A DNA stretch of 48,837 nucleotides from SICU01 sp038045445 (GTDB taxonomy: Archaea > Nanobdellota > Nanobdellia > Pacearchaeales > GW2011-AR1), in contig JBBSYC010000022.1 in the NCBI GenBank assembly GCA_038045445.1, positions 1 to 48,837 of the forward strand. Reading direction: 5' to 3'. Below, piece after piece: positions 1-10,349 of this stretch. The position numbers and the translations under genes were made by a program. Every line of letters starts with the position of its first letter. The stretch's first letter is position 1. The notes beneath the pieces were generated by a model. The model was not told the DNA's origin. It saw only the letters and a program-made list of their open reading frames with translations, and did no database searches.

Positions 1-66
1 TGAGTACACGAAATTATAGGGTTAGTACCCCATGCAAGAATATTAGGATACTACAGTGTTAAAAAG

Positions 67-708
67 TTAGTAAGGAGCTGGAAAAGCCGTAGCAGTTATT
101 GTGTCTCCCAACGCCCCAGTTAAAGAATCTGAAGGAATTGTAAGATTAAAGTCTATGCGTAAACTATCTTGAGAATTTTCGTAATGAAAAAATGTACAGA
201 AAAGAGTGGAGGTTGTGTTAACATTATAAAACAAGTTTAAAGGAAGACCATCAGTTCCACCAGTTGAATTACGACAGCTACCCGATTCAGCATTCGAAAC
301 ATTCCATTTATATGAAGGTCCAGTCCCACTAATCATCTGTGCAGCGGTTTTTGTCCCACTTAAATTCAAAGTAAGATTGGTATTACCATTATTTTGAATT
401 CTCAACCCCCCAGCATTTTGAAGAGTCCAATTACCATTAGTAACATTATTTGTCTCAAAGGTATTTAATCCTGCAGAAGAAGAGCCCAAGTTTACTCTTC
501 CAGAACCCCAATTTATTTGAGAAGTTGTAAAAGTTACAGTAGCATCCGATTCGACAGTCAAATTTGCCTCTCCAAGAGAAGTAGCATAACCAGAAAGAGT
601 ACCGAACAAAGTTCTAGCAGACAAATAAAAAAGACCTAAAGAAAAGAGAGAAGTAAAAACTAAAATAACCGACAACATAATAAAAAAAATTGAACTCCTA
701 TTTCTCAT
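67..708 (-). CDS. Exported or membrane-anchored surface protein, unknown function
   Basis: 213 residues. The start MRNRSSIFF is followed by one hydrophobic segment (about residues 8-30), so the protein is probably exported and held by an N-terminal anchor. The rest is rich in Asn, Thr, Ser and Gly with many N-x-S/T sequons, as in beta-rich glycosylated archaeal surface proteins. Two cysteine pairs are possible (around SGSC and LFCTFF). No catalytic motif is visible. It stands alone, pointing away from rps8e; the short AT-rich spacer between the divergent starts must hold both promoters. The family was not recognised and the role on the cell surface is inference. Confidence 0.6.
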   Translation of the reverse strand: MRNRSSIFFIMLSVILVFTSLFSLGLFYLSARTLFGTLSGYATSLGEANLTVESDATVTFTTSQINWGSGRVNLGSSSAGLNTFETNNVTNGNWTLQNAGGLRIQNNGNTNLTLNLSGTKTAAQMISGTGPSYKWNVSNAESGSCRNSTGGTDGLPLNLFYNVNTTSTLFCTFFHYENSQDSLRIDFNLTIPSDSLTGALGDTITATAFPAPY

Positions 709-806
709 AATCTATTAATAATTAAGCGGTTTTTAATAATTCCTTTAAAATTAAGCATTCCAATATAATTAGCAAAGTTTAAAAACAACCATTAGAAAAA
801 CAATAC

Positions 807-1166
807 ATGAACAAAGGAAGAAAAACAACCGGTGGAAAGTACCACAGAAATAGAAAAAAAAGACTTCATGAATATAAATCCCAAGAGAATAAAACCTCTC
901 TGGGAGAGACAAAAAGCAAAATAACAAGAACCAAAGGAGGTCATAAGAGAGTTATTTTGTTAAAATCAAACAAAGCAAATCTTGTAAGTGGCAAAAAGAC
1001 AGAACAAGTAGAGATAAAAAACGTACTTCAAACCCCTCAAGATATCTTCTTAGCAAGACAAAACAGATTAATTAAAGGAGCAGTAATTGAGACCTCAAAG
1101 GGAAAAGCGAAAATCACAAACAGACCGTCAAGAGAAGGCGTAATAAATGCAATTCTTATAGAATAG
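807..1166 (+). CDS. rps8e: Small ribosomal subunit protein S8e
   Basis: 119 residues, a normal length for archaeal S8e. The N-terminus MNKGRKTTGGKYHRNRKKR is the family signature (R-K-x-T-G-G-K). The C-terminal half, including the RQNRLIKGAVIET segment and the N-R-P-S-R-E-G ending, also fits. S8e binds 16S rRNA in the small subunit. A TATA-like TTTAAAAA lies at about 778-785, about 28 bases before the ATG, so the message is likely leaderless. The gene precedes tfb on the same strand with its own promoter region between them. Identification is by motif recognition and is firm. Confidence 0.95.
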   Translation: MNKGRKTTGGKYHRNRKKRLHEYKSQENKTSLGETKSKITRTKGGHKRVILLKSNKANLVSGKKTEQVEIKNVLQTPQDIFLARQNRLIKGAVIETSKGKAKITNRPSREGVINAILIE

Positions 1167-1227
1167 ACTTTAAAAACAAAGGTTTATAAACTAAGTCCTT
1201 CGCAACAGTATATAAACTTTTCGTCCA

Positions 1228-2172
1228 ATGAATTTTGTAAAAAGATGTCCAGAATGCAATAGTATAAATCTTACACATGATGACCAAAAAGGAGAAATCA
1301 TCTGTGGCGATTGTGGTCTTATTGTAGAGGATAAAATGGTGGACACGGGTCAAGATGTAGGTGGCCAATTTGACAAGTCAGAAAAGAAAGGAAGGGGCGG
1401 AGCACCAATATCAAGGCAGAAATTTGATCAAGGCCTAACAACAAATATAGGTGAAATATCAGATATATACAAGTTAGAAGCTGGCCAAACAAGAAAATTC
1501 TTAAGACTAAAGAAATGGCAAGAAAGAGTTTCAACATCAATCGAAAGAAATCTTAGACTTGCAATGGCCGAATTAAGAAGAGTATCTTCATTTCTAACCT
1601 TGCCTTCAGTAGTCCGAGACGAAGCATCAAGAGTATACCAATTTGTTCTTCAAAGGGGCCTTGTAAGAGGCAGAAGCATGGAATCAGTCATAGCAGCTTG
1701 TATATACGCTGCTTGTAGGTCTTATAATATCCCAAGAACATTAGATGAAATAGCAAACGCATCAGATGTTGCAAGAAAAGAAATAGGAAGAACATATAGA
1801 TTTGTAATAAGAAAATTAGGAATAAAAGTAAAACCCTCATCTCCAAAAGACTATATCTCAAGATTCTCATCCATTTTACACCTAAGTCCGCATGCACAAA
1901 ACGAAGCAATAAAAATATTGAAAAAGGCAGATATTTCAGAATTAACTTCTGGAAGAGGTCCAGCAGGAATAGCAGCAGCAGCATTATACGTTTCAGCCCT
2001 AATTAACGATGAAAAAAAGACACAAAGAGAAGTTGCAGATGTTGCAGGAATAACAGAAGTCACAATAAGAAACAGGTACAAGGAATTAATAGACCGTTTA
2101 GGAATAGAAGATAAGCTCAAATTAAAAGAAGTTGAAAACAAAGCAGCAAAACAAATTTCTCAAATTAAATAA
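1228..2172 (+). CDS. tfb: Transcription initiation factor TFB
   Basis: 314 residues, typical for archaeal TFB. The N-terminal zinc ribbon uses CPEC (residues about 8-11) and CGDC (about 26-29). A B-finger/linker with the GGAPIS stretch follows, then two cyclin-fold repeats (about 115-205 and 210-305). The helix-turn-helix segment VADVAGITEVTIRNRYKEL near the C-terminus contacts the BRE element. TFB recruits RNA polymerase to TBP-bound promoters. Two TATA-like motifs lie upstream (about 1181 and 1210). The first gives a start about 20 bases before the ATG; the second would fall too close. It is the only TFB seen in the window. Confidence 0.97.
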   Translation: MNFVKRCPECNSINLTHDDQKGEIICGDCGLIVEDKMVDTGQDVGGQFDKSEKKGRGGAPISRQKFDQGLTTNIGEISDIYKLEAGQTRKFLRLKKWQERVSTSIERNLRLAMAELRRVSSFLTLPSVVRDEASRVYQFVLQRGLVRGRSMESVIAACIYAACRSYNIPRTLDEIANASDVARKEIGRTYRFVIRKLGIKVKPSSPKDYISRFSSILHLSPHAQNEAIKILKKADISELTSGRGPAGIAAAALYVSALINDEKKTQREVADVAGITEVTIRNRYKELIDRLGIEDKLKLKEVENKAAKQISQIK

Positions 2173-2241
2173 TTTAGTTGCTACTCAAAAAAATAACAAA
2201 ACAGCCAAAGAGATTATAAACGTTGATAGATTTCCAAATCT

Positions 2242-3009
2242 ATGAGAAAAAGATTATTGAGCCTATTATTTGGAGCAACTACAATGCTACCAAGTTGCAC
2301 AACAACACCTTATCTAAAAAATGAAGCGGCTCTGCATGTAGTGCAAGGAGAAAATCTTACAAATTATGATAGCAAGCACAGAGGCTATGTATTAAAACAC
2401 AACGGCTTAGACTTATTGATAGAAGAATCTCCTTTAGCAACACAAGACGAGTGGAATTTCTTGGGTAAACCCTTAAATGATGTTGAAGATACATGGAGAG
2501 TCTTTGATAATACTGCAGGAAAATGGAGTCTGCAAATAGAGGCAGTTTACACATTACCAGCTTACAAAATTAAAGAGACAATAGAAGTAAAAGAAGGAGG
2601 AAATATAGTAAAAAAAGAGATTGAAAGAAATGCTAGAGAAATTGAATATGTAAGTAGAAGAGCAAAAAGAACAGGAGAAAAAACAGAGGAAACAGAAGAT
2701 GTAAGAGTAATAACTCATAATGATTGGGAATATAGCATCCCCAGAGTATGGTTAGACACAGATAATAATCCAAATACTCCAGAAGTAGAGCATTTAAAGC
2801 CATATGTTAAAAATAAAGATGGAACAATAGTGAGATTACTAATTCCCCATATAGGCTCAAAAGTAAAGATAAATGAAAGAGATGGAAGAATTGCTGTTGC
2901 TAGTGATGAAATACACTTCTTGAATAAAGTGAGGTTAGAAGACTATATGTTAAGAGGCCTAAGTGTTGTACCCGGTACAAAGCCTAAAGATGAAGCTATA
3001 GCTAAATAA
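2242..3009 (+). CDS. Candidate exported lipoprotein, unknown function
   Basis: 255 residues. The N-terminus has two basic residues, a short hydrophobic stretch and L-P-S-C at residues 16-19, which reads as a signal peptide with a lipobox, so Cys19 may be lipidated. The mature part is charged and lacks further membrane segments; a Glu/Lys-rich patch lies around residues 110-150. A TATA-like ATTATAAAC sits about 25 bases upstream. It converges on the giant exported-protein gene, with one base between the stops. The family was not recognised; the lipoprotein assignment rests only on the N-terminus. Confidence 0.5.
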   Translation: MRKRLLSLLFGATTMLPSCTTTPYLKNEAALHVVQGENLTNYDSKHRGYVLKHNGLDLLIEESPLATQDEWNFLGKPLNDVEDTWRVFDNTAGKWSLQIEAVYTLPAYKIKETIEVKEGGNIVKKEIERNAREIEYVSRRAKRTGEKTEETEDVRVITHNDWEYSIPRVWLDTDNNPNTPEVEHLKPYVKNKDGTIVRLLIPHIGSKVKINERDGRIAVASDEIHFLNKVRLEDYMLRGLSVVPGTKPKDEAIAK

Positions 3010-3010
3010 T

Positions 3011-6000
3011 TTATCTGACAATTACTTCACCATTAGAGTTAATAAAATCTCTCAAGTTAATTCCCTTGATTATTTGGTCTAGTGTAATTTTATTCATTAG
3101 ATTATAAGCATCTGTTCCAAATATTTCATTAACTTCTCCCTCCGCATCCGGATTATCAAGAATTATTCCATTATGCTCTATCCTTCCAATAGTAATGCTT
3201 TTTTCAACCAAAAATCTTCCTTCAAGAATTATTTCATTATTAAAAATAAGAAAACGAGTTGGTTTACCATTTAGAGTCAAATGATTTCTTACACTTGGTC
3301 TATATCCTACTTCCAAACCGATAATTCGGTCTTCAGAGCTTGAAGATTCAGAATTAGAAGTTGTTTCAGTCTGCGTCTTAACAACAAGAGTTGTAGAACC
3401 AGATATCACCGTCTTATCAATTGAATTAATAAATGCCTTTTCAAAAGCACGAGCCTTCCAGAATAATATCTCTGCTTTGTAATAATCAAAAGCAGGTTTT
3501 AGACCATCAAGTTCAGTAACTAAAGAACCAACATTAGTTTTATCAGCTTTATCGACTTTTGGTTTTATCTCATTCAATTTATCATCCAAGTCTTCAGATG
3601 AAACGAATTTTTCATTACCCTTCAAATATCCTTTCTGTATCTGCTCTACTTCGCTCAAAGTCTTATCTTGTAATCCTACATTAATATCGGTTATAGTCTT
3701 ATCAAGACTATTCTTGTCAAGCCAACAGGTTAATCTCTCGCTTCCACAATTTCCAACCTTTACAAAACGAGAAGGTTCTGTCTTGCTTCCAGGATTAGAA
3801 GTAGCACAAACTCTTACGATGCCTCTATTGTATATTGCAGGATTAAGTGCCTCTTCACCAACACTTTGTAAATTAGGATTAAGCAAAGCAGAAGGATTTA
3901 CACTTCCAGATATACATCCAATCTCTGTAGTTATATCTGTTCTAGTTAATTCATCAGAGACTATAGAATCTCTAACATAATTTATAGCAAAACTCGAGGA
4001 TACTTGTTTGAATCCACATTCTTCTTTATCATTTATTCTAACACATAATTGTCTATATCCTTTTGGAGCAGTAAAGTCCTTACTTTCAGTAGCATACTGT
4101 CCACGAGTAGCAAACCCGTTAGCAACAACAAGTATAGGATTAGTCGCGTACTGTGAACTCAAAGGTGGGTCTTTCAAATAAACACTATATGAAACTCCTC
4201 TTTCCTTTCCTGCAAATATATGATAAAACACCTTATACTGTGAAGTAGCTGGAATAGTCGCATCTGTATAATCTATAGCACTATACCAAGCATGGAACTG
4301 TGGAGGTGATTCCGGTTCAATCAAAGTCTCAAAACTATTAGGAACTTTAGCAGAAACAAAAGCCCTACATATTTCTGTTCCAGCCTCCTCAACACTTCTC
4401 ACCTTAAATGCATCAAAAGAATTAACTGCATAACTTTGAGTAAAGTAATTTACAGAATCTTGAGCATTCTGCCATGAACTTTGAACAGTCAGGTATTCTC
4501 CTCCACCCCTAACCTGTCCTTGTCCACCATTATAAACTGACTCAACAAGTTTAGGCAACAATGTCTTAGCTAGAGGAGCAGCCTGTCTCCAGAAAAATTC
4601 ACACATATAAACAGAAGTAACCTGGTCACATATTCCAACATATTTACCAGTTTCGATAGCTTCTTGTAAGCATGCTTGATGAGATTTCAAAACAGATAAG
4701 TATCCATCGATTCCTGCCTTTATTCCAGTTAGACAAACAGGAATAACAACACCTTCTTTATAATTCGGTAAACAAAGCAAAGCCGAACCCACGATACCAG
4801 ATTGAATTACATCCGAAACATAATATTCTCCTCCAAAATTACATCTTGAAGCAGGACATATTACGGGGTCGCAAACATTGAATAATATCTTACACTCCTC
4901 GGGACTCATATAATCTTGACACTGGCTTCCAGGAAGTAAAGAAGCAGACCTTCCAACCTCAATAATATTTCCCTCTATGGTAACTGTACCCTTACCATAA
5001 TTTTCTGAAGCCACTTTAAGTGCAGATATGGCTCTTGAAACAATTCTTCTAGAATCATCTTCAGTTAATCCAGGGAAATTAGAGAATGATTGTCCCGTAT
5101 AAATATCAAATCTAATACATTCATCATCTCCATAATTAGGAGAATGGAATCCAATACTTCCATCAGCCATTACATTACATACAAAGAATGAAGAAGGTCT
5201 CCCATTTTCTTCAAAAGACTTCGTTCTTCCAAGTATAGGCAAAGCCTGTGAAGTTGCAGCATAAAATCCCCTATTCGAATCAAAAGGTACTATAGCCGGA
5301 TATCCTTTGTAAGGTTCAGTTTCAAAGTATCTAACTTTGCTCTGTCCCGGAGCAAACTTATTATTATAACTTCTAGAATCCCTTACTTCAAATCTTGAAA
5401 ATTTATTTTTAACATCAGTAGCTTCTGTAGGACCAGAACTGCCAACAGCTCCAGAAGAAACAGCGAAACTATTCCCATTTTGACTTAAAGGATAAACCTT
5501 ATCAGGAACCATCTTCCCACCAGTCTCCTCTTTTAAAACAAAAAGATATGGCTTAGAGTTATAATAAACAACTTGTGCATTTTTACCTTCCAATCCAACC
5601 AAACCAAAATCATCAGCATCCATTCTACCACCATAATATTCTCCAACAATAGACTTTTCATTTTCTGCAACAAAAACAGGAGCATTTCCTAAATTAGTTC
5701 CAGCAGATGCACTCTGCAAGTTCTTTATATCTGAGTCATACTTCAATCTCTCACTTATTGAATATCCAATAGTATCTAATTGTGCAACGGCAACATCGTT
5801 ACCAACCTGACTACCACCATTATCCATAGCCTTACAATTAAAGTAAATATCCCTCAATTGAGTATATGAGTAAGAATCAACATTATATCCAGTAGGAAAT
5901 AAAGAACCAACATTAGTATAACTTGTAGAAGCACCCAAACTCTTAGAGCCAAGAGGTTTACTACCACAATCAGTCTTTATTCTCTGAATTAACGCTTCCT

Positions 6001-8302
6001 TAGCTTCCTTTTCCTTAAAACTTGTTCCAGAAAATGTCCCATCACGATTTTTATATTTATTTCTATCTTCTATTTCTTTAGTGACATTATTTGTCTCGCC
6101 TATAGCTTGAATACGAGCATTAACATCTTTTCCAATATCAACAGCATTATCATTATAACATTGAGTCAAAGAATCATATCTTTCAGAATTGACTATGTCC
6201 TGACAACGTTTAGTCCAGCCATTCTCTCCAGTCATAACACTTCTGCGAGCAAGTGCCTCACCGCTTAATCCAGTAAAAAAATTCTTAACTGTAAGAACAC
6301 CAGCAGTAGCAAAACAAGCAGCCTTCAATCCAGTTACGGTGTCTCCCAGTTTATTTGAAATAGACTCCCAAGTCTTTATAGTTTCATTCAAATTGTTTAT
6401 TCTCTTCTGCGCCTTTTCAGGAGTAAGTTCAATAGCTCTTTTTTCTATTCCAACACCAACGGTAAAGTTAGTCACAGTTCCGCTTCTCGTAACAGGAGAA
6501 ATCCTGAGTTTAACATAATCCTCAAAATCAATAGAATTTACTCTAAGAGAAACACCACAAGGAGTAACAACTGTAGGAGAATTCAGTCTAACAGTTCCAC
6601 TGAAAGGATTAATGCCTCTTGAATTAGAGTTACAAGTAGTTTCAATTTGAACACTTTCAGAGTCAATGACTTTCAAAACAGTAAGCTTACCAGGAGAAAA
6701 TTCTTTAGTCTCTCCATAATTAACTTCTTGTTCAGCTCCAGTTCCCCAAGAAATTCTCGCATTAGACTTCTTACCCCCGGGAGTAATATCAATCAACTTT
6801 ATCAAATGATCTCCATTATCTGTCCGAACACTCGTTATCCCAAGAGAACTATCTTTAATATATAATTCATTCAAATAACGAGTAAATTTATCTCTATTTT
6901 TACCATCTAAATAAGAATTAAGATATTTTTCTATTAATCTATCAGCAGTAATTTTTTTATCATATTTATATGCGAGTTCGGTAGCCGCACTTAAAGCAAC
7001 TTCCCCATATTCTTCTCCAATGCCTTGTTGATTTCTCAAATTACCATAATCATCAGCTAAAGATTCATAATACCCAGTAGCATTAGAAATATATTCTTCA
7101 TACTCTGCAAAAGTAGCTTCATGAAGAATAACCTTTGATACAGGTCTCAAGTAATCATAAGATACTGGCTTCTCAATACCTTCAAGAAGATAAGATTTTT
7201 CATCAATTATCTTAGCTATTTTATATTCTTTAGATTTATCAACCATAAATTTTGAATCAACCCTATAAACACTATCTCCAGCAACAAATTTATTCGGAGT
7301 AATAGTCAAGGGATTAATTTTTTGAGAACCGCAATTTAACTCTACAGAATCTTTACTAATTTCTCCAACAACACATTTATTATTCAAAAATCTGCTTCCC
7401 TTATACAAATCAAGAATATCCTCATCAACTTGCACTCGAGCAATATAAGATGGAGATACAAAATCACTATAACTAAATTGTAATGCAGTCTGACAATAAC
7501 TTCCAGGTAAATAAACAGAATTAGGCTGTGGTCTATTCTTCTGTAAAACTAATTCAGAATACTTAACATCTCCAGAATAAAGTTCAACTCTCAAAGAATC
7601 ATTTGACTCCGTATCTTTAACCCTAACCGACATCTTCCCACCAAACAAAATCTGCCTATTCTTAGCAACTTCCCACTCATCATCATTTGTTTCTTTCAAA
7701 AGAAGTTCAGTAGCTCCAATACCAACAGCATTTCCAGAATAATAATCTATGCTTGCACTTAAAGTAAAGTTAAAGAATTCAGGAACAGTATTTTCATCAG
7801 GATTTCTCTTTAAAACTACAACAACATAACCTATATTGCTTTCTAAAGGAGTCCCTAGCAACGAATTCGTAGTCCTTAAAGCAGCATTAGCAGGATGAAA
7901 TCCAACACCTGCAACATATTCAGGATATCTTCCATTGAATCTAATATTACGTATCTGTTTAATATCAATAGCAGGATTAACTTGCAACAAATCAAGCTGA
8001 CAAAATACCGGAACATTCTGTTCTGCAAGCAAATCACTTCTCACAACAGCAGGCTGACATCCAATAGGAGAAACCTGAACAAGAATATCTTGGTTAGCAT
8101 AACATTCTTCCCTATTAGATATAACAGGCCAATAAGTATTTGCGTTAGAACCATAATAACTTGAAAAGCTACTTCCATAATTGACAAAACTTGCAGTTCC
8201 TGTTCTGCTTCCAGAAAAACTATTACCAGAACCAACTACTTGTGCACTTGCAAAAAAAGTAAGAACAAAAATAAAAACAATAGGTAAAATAAATTTCTTC
8301 AT
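3011..8302 (-). CDS. Giant exported protein, 1763 residues, probable cell-surface component
   Basis: The N-terminus is a clear signal peptide (MKKFILPIVFIFVLTFFASA, cleavage about residue 20), and there is no obvious C-terminal anchor. The body is Ser/Asn/Gly-rich and probably beta-rich, with cysteines in clusters. The densest cluster, about residues 1130-1220, includes CDPVICPASRC and would form disulfides outside the cell. A charged, coiled-coil-like stretch is seen around residues 660-780 and another near 1540-1610. The start codon overlaps the stop of the upstream 620-residue gene (ATGA), so the two are translated together and probably form one surface structure. No enzyme domain was recognised. 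It may be an S-layer, adhesion or secretion component; that is inference. Confidence 0.75.
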   Translation of the reverse strand: MKKFILPIVFIFVLTFFASAQVVGSGNSFSGSRTGTASFVNYGSSFSSYYGSNANTYWPVISNREECYANQDILVQVSPIGCQPAVVRSDLLAEQNVPVFCQLDLLQVNPAIDIKQIRNIRFNGRYPEYVAGVGFHPANAALRTTNSLLGTPLESNIGYVVVVLKRNPDENTVPEFFNFTLSASIDYYSGNAVGIGATELLLKETNDDEWEVAKNRQILFGGKMSVRVKDTESNDSLRVELYSGDVKYSELVLQKNRPQPNSVYLPGSYCQTALQFSYSDFVSPSYIARVQVDEDILDLYKGSRFLNNKCVVGEISKDSVELNCGSQKINPLTITPNKFVAGDSVYRVDSKFMVDKSKEYKIAKIIDEKSYLLEGIEKPVSYDYLRPVSKVILHEATFAEYEEYISNATGYYESLADDYGNLRNQQGIGEEYGEVALSAATELAYKYDKKITADRLIEKYLNSYLDGKNRDKFTRYLNELYIKDSSLGITSVRTDNGDHLIKLIDITPGGKKSNARISWGTGAEQEVNYGETKEFSPGKLTVLKVIDSESVQIETTCNSNSRGINPFSGTVRLNSPTVVTPCGVSLRVNSIDFEDYVKLRISPVTRSGTVTNFTVGVGIEKRAIELTPEKAQKRINNLNETIKTWESISNKLGDTVTGLKAACFATAGVLTVKNFFTGLSGEALARRSVMTGENGWTKRCQDIVNSERYDSLTQCYNDNAVDIGKDVNARIQAIGETNNVTKEIEDRNKYKNRDGTFSGTSFKEKEAKEALIQRIKTDCGSKPLGSKSLGASTSYTNVGSLFPTGYNVDSYSYTQLRDIYFNCKAMDNGGSQVGNDVAVAQLDTIGYSISERLKYDSDIKNLQSASAGTNLGNAPVFVAENEKSIVGEYYGGRMDADDFGLVGLEGKNAQVVYYNSKPYLFVLKEETGGKMVPDKVYPLSQNGNSFAVSSGAVGSSGPTEATDVKNKFSRFEVRDSRSYNNKFAPGQSKVRYFETEPYKGYPAIVPFDSNRGFYAATSQALPILGRTKSFEENGRPSSFFVCNVMADGSIGFHSPNYGDDECIRFDIYTGQSFSNFPGLTEDDSRRIVSRAISALKVASENYGKGTVTIEGNIIEVGRSASLLPGSQCQDYMSPEECKILFNVCDPVICPASRCNFGGEYYVSDVIQSGIVGSALLCLPNYKEGVVIPVCLTGIKAGIDGYLSVLKSHQACLQEAIETGKYVGICDQVTSVYMCEFFWRQAAPLAKTLLPKLVESVYNGGQGQVRGGGEYLTVQSSWQNAQDSVNYFTQSYAVNSFDAFKVRSVEEAGTEICRAFVSAKVPNSFETLIEPESPPQFHAWYSAIDYTDATIPATSQYKVFYHIFAGKERGVSYSVYLKDPPLSSQYATNPILVVANGFATRGQYATESKDFTAPKGYRQLCVRINDKEECGFKQVSSSFAINYVRDSIVSDELTRTDITTEIGCISGSVNPSALLNPNLQSVGEEALNPAIYNRGIVRVCATSNPGSKTEPSRFVKVGNCGSERLTCWLDKNSLDKTITDINVGLQDKTLSEVEQIQKGYLKGNEKFVSSEDLDDKLNEIKPKVDKADKTNVGSLVTELDGLKPAFDYYKAEILFWKARAFEKAFINSIDKTVISGSTTLVVKTQTETTSNSESSSSEDRIIGLEVGYRPSVRNHLTLNGKPTRFLIFNNEIILEGRFLVEKSITIGRIEHNGIILDNPDAEGEVNEIFGTDAYNLMNKITLDQIIKGINLRDFINSNGEVIVR

Positions 8303-10161
8303 ACGAATTCAACCTCCAATCCAAGAAGACTAAACGCTTCATAATTATATTGTAACTGTTCTAATGAGTTAGGTGTAGGAAGCTCACTAACATCTATAGC
8401 TATATCTCCATTTTCGAGATCACTTGCCAATATATAATAATCTTCTAATTTTCCCCCTCCACGAAGAGCGTAATCTATCTTAGTAGATGGAATTTCTATA
8501 TCCACGCACTCTTCTTTCGTACTCCCAAAGAATCCTGCAACTCCACCCCTACTAACTGTAAAACACTCAGTCTTTCTAGTAGCAGGAATTACAACATTTG
8601 AATTGCCATAAACAAAAGCTTCTATTTTGTAAAGTCCTTCTTTCAATTGAACAATAGAAGACTCAGGAAGTATTGCGCTTACCGAAGAACCATCATCTCC
8701 GACAAAATGAACAATAGCTGTAGAATTCTTAACAACCTGTCCTCCAAGTCTAACCTGAACATTAACAGAATGTTCTTTCTCAAGAACAATTTCTGCGAAG
8801 CTTTCAGAATTAGAAGAAAACAGAACTTTGGAGTCAGCATACCCAGAAGCACTTGCAACTAATTCTCCATTAACACAAGCAGGAATATCAGATTTAAGAA
8901 CGGCTCCTTCAGAAGATAAAGTAGTCTGTCCCAAATTACATACACTATCAAAACACCTGTAAGATACATTTGCAGAAATAGGGTTCAAGTAAGTGTCATA
9001 AGTATTTACAACAATTTCATTTTCTGCAAACGAGCAAACATCAACATCTTCAGTCTCAGGAACAAATTCTCCAGTATCAGTCGAGGTAACAAGATTATTA
9101 TCTATATCGACTACCATAGGGAACTGGAAAGCATCCACCCCATTCCCAACTTGAACAAGAACAGGGAATCTTAAATCATAAACAAAATGGTAAGGAACGT
9201 AACAAAAGCCCATTATCCCAAGGCCTTCTTGCGTTCCTACGGGCTCTGCAACCATAATGGCCTGAGTAGCTGGAGTAACTTCTATTTTACTTGGAAATGC
9301 CTCTGGTAAATAAATCAAATTAACTGGTTCATCTATTCCAATATTTTGAGTAAAGTATCTTTCTTTAGAAGAACCCTCAGAAAATCCTATTGAAGCAATA
9401 TTCGCACTCAATCCTTCTTGTATTTCAGAAACAACTTCATTAGTATTCCATATTTTAGGACTGCATTGAATCTCAACACCATCAACAGGAGCATATGATT
9501 GTAAAACGTCTAAAGCATAATTCTCGAAAAACAGAGAACTCCTCTCCCCATTATATATAGAAACAGCATCAGTGTAAAGTTTCAAAATTCTACTATCAAC
9601 AACTACATCATGAGTGGTCTTTCTTGCAGAATCATCTTCAAGAGAAACAGTTAATGGTGCATTTAAAGAAACAGATACAGCACCCTCATCAATAGAAACA
9701 TCTGCATTAGCCCCTCCTTTTTCAATAATAAATCCTTGTGCATAAAAATCAGAGAAATCACAATCATTTATTCTAGATTCTATAAATAAAGCAAGCTCAT
9801 TCTCCATATCACTGACAGTAGGAATATTTTCAATAATTAAATTATTTCCAGAAATACCGTACCAATAAGGTATCTTGAATCCCAAAAAGTTAAGATGTGA
9901 AGAAAAAGGACTAAAATCACTTGCATAACTTAACTCTCCAATATCTATTCTGCCTCCTTGAGATTGTAAAATACTTAACCCATTAGAGGTTTCTTGAGAG
10001 ATGCACTCACTATATCTAGAATAGACAGGTTCAAGAGAGGGATGAATATCCGATCCAAATAAACTCCCTCTAAAAGCAAAAGCAAGAACTATGGCTCCAA
10101 TAATAAATATTGCAACAATTACAAAAACAGTGACCTGACCCCTATTATCTATTTTAATCAT
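8299..10161 (-). CDS. Pilin-like membrane-anchored surface protein, 620 residues
   Basis: The N-terminus NRGQVTVFVIVAIFIIGAIV has the class-III/type-IV pilin-like layout: a short charged leader followed directly by a hydrophobic helix, which is common in DPANN surface proteins. The rest (about 590 residues) lies outside the membrane, with a beta-rich pattern and paired cysteines around residues 380-440 (for example DVCSFAENE and the C-x4-C area). It overlaps the giant gene downstream (ATGA at 8299-8302) and is itself overlapped by the stop of the 43-residue gene upstream. This tight coupling implies a joint product. Function unknown; possible roles are anchoring the giant protein or cell-cell contact. 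Confidence 0.75.
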   Translation of the reverse strand: MIKIDNRGQVTVFVIVAIFIIGAIVLAFAFRGSLFGSDIHPSLEPVYSRYSECISQETSNGLSILQSQGGRIDIGELSYASDFSPFSSHLNFLGFKIPYWYGISGNNLIIENIPTVSDMENELALFIESRINDCDFSDFYAQGFIIEKGGANADVSIDEGAVSVSLNAPLTVSLEDDSARKTTHDVVVDSRILKLYTDAVSIYNGERSSLFFENYALDVLQSYAPVDGVEIQCSPKIWNTNEVVSEIQEGLSANIASIGFSEGSSKERYFTQNIGIDEPVNLIYLPEAFPSKIEVTPATQAIMVAEPVGTQEGLGIMGFCYVPYHFVYDLRFPVLVQVGNGVDAFQFPMVVDIDNNLVTSTDTGEFVPETEDVDVCSFAENEIVVNTYDTYLNPISANVSYRCFDSVCNLGQTTLSSEGAVLKSDIPACVNGELVASASGYADSKVLFSSNSESFAEIVLEKEHSVNVQVRLGGQVVKNSTAIVHFVGDDGSSVSAILPESSIVQLKEGLYKIEAFVYGNSNVVIPATRKTECFTVSRGGVAGFFGSTKEECVDIEIPSTKIDYALRGGGKLEDYYILASDLENGDIAIDVSELPTPNSLEQLQYNYEAFSLLGLEVEFV

Positions 10162-10289
10162 TTTTTATCTCCTTTGTTAACTTTATCCTTAACAAGTTCG
10201 ATAAGAGCAGAATTAATATCTTTATCTATACTATCTTTAAATTTCTCCCATAACTTTTCGTCCTCAATTAAAAGCAGATACTTTTTCAC
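10158..10289 (-). CDS. 43-residue cytoplasmic protein heading the surface operon
   Basis: A GTG start at 10289 opens a frame reading (M)KKYLLLIEDEKLWEKFKDS, then a second amphipathic helix with a Lys-rich end. The purine-rich AGAGG lies 8-12 bases upstream as a ribosome-binding site. The stop overlaps the start of the 620-residue gene (ATGA), which supports translation. The form, one strand-like stretch then two helices, recalls ribbon-helix-helix proteins, so it could be an autoregulator of the surface operon. That role is speculative; the gene itself is supported by coupling and ribosome-binding site. Confidence 0.55.
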   Translation of the reverse strand: MKKYLLLIEDEKLWEKFKDSIDKDINSALIELVKDKVNKGDKK

Positions 10290-10349
10290 GTAGAATTTCC
10301 TCTTTGTAAAATTTTCATATCAAAACCTCAAACAAAATAAATAAAAAGC

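Noticed and set aside
1156..2141. Leftward frames opposite tfb
   Set aside because: They are shadows of the TFB coding sequence, composed of Leu/Phe-rich antisense translation.
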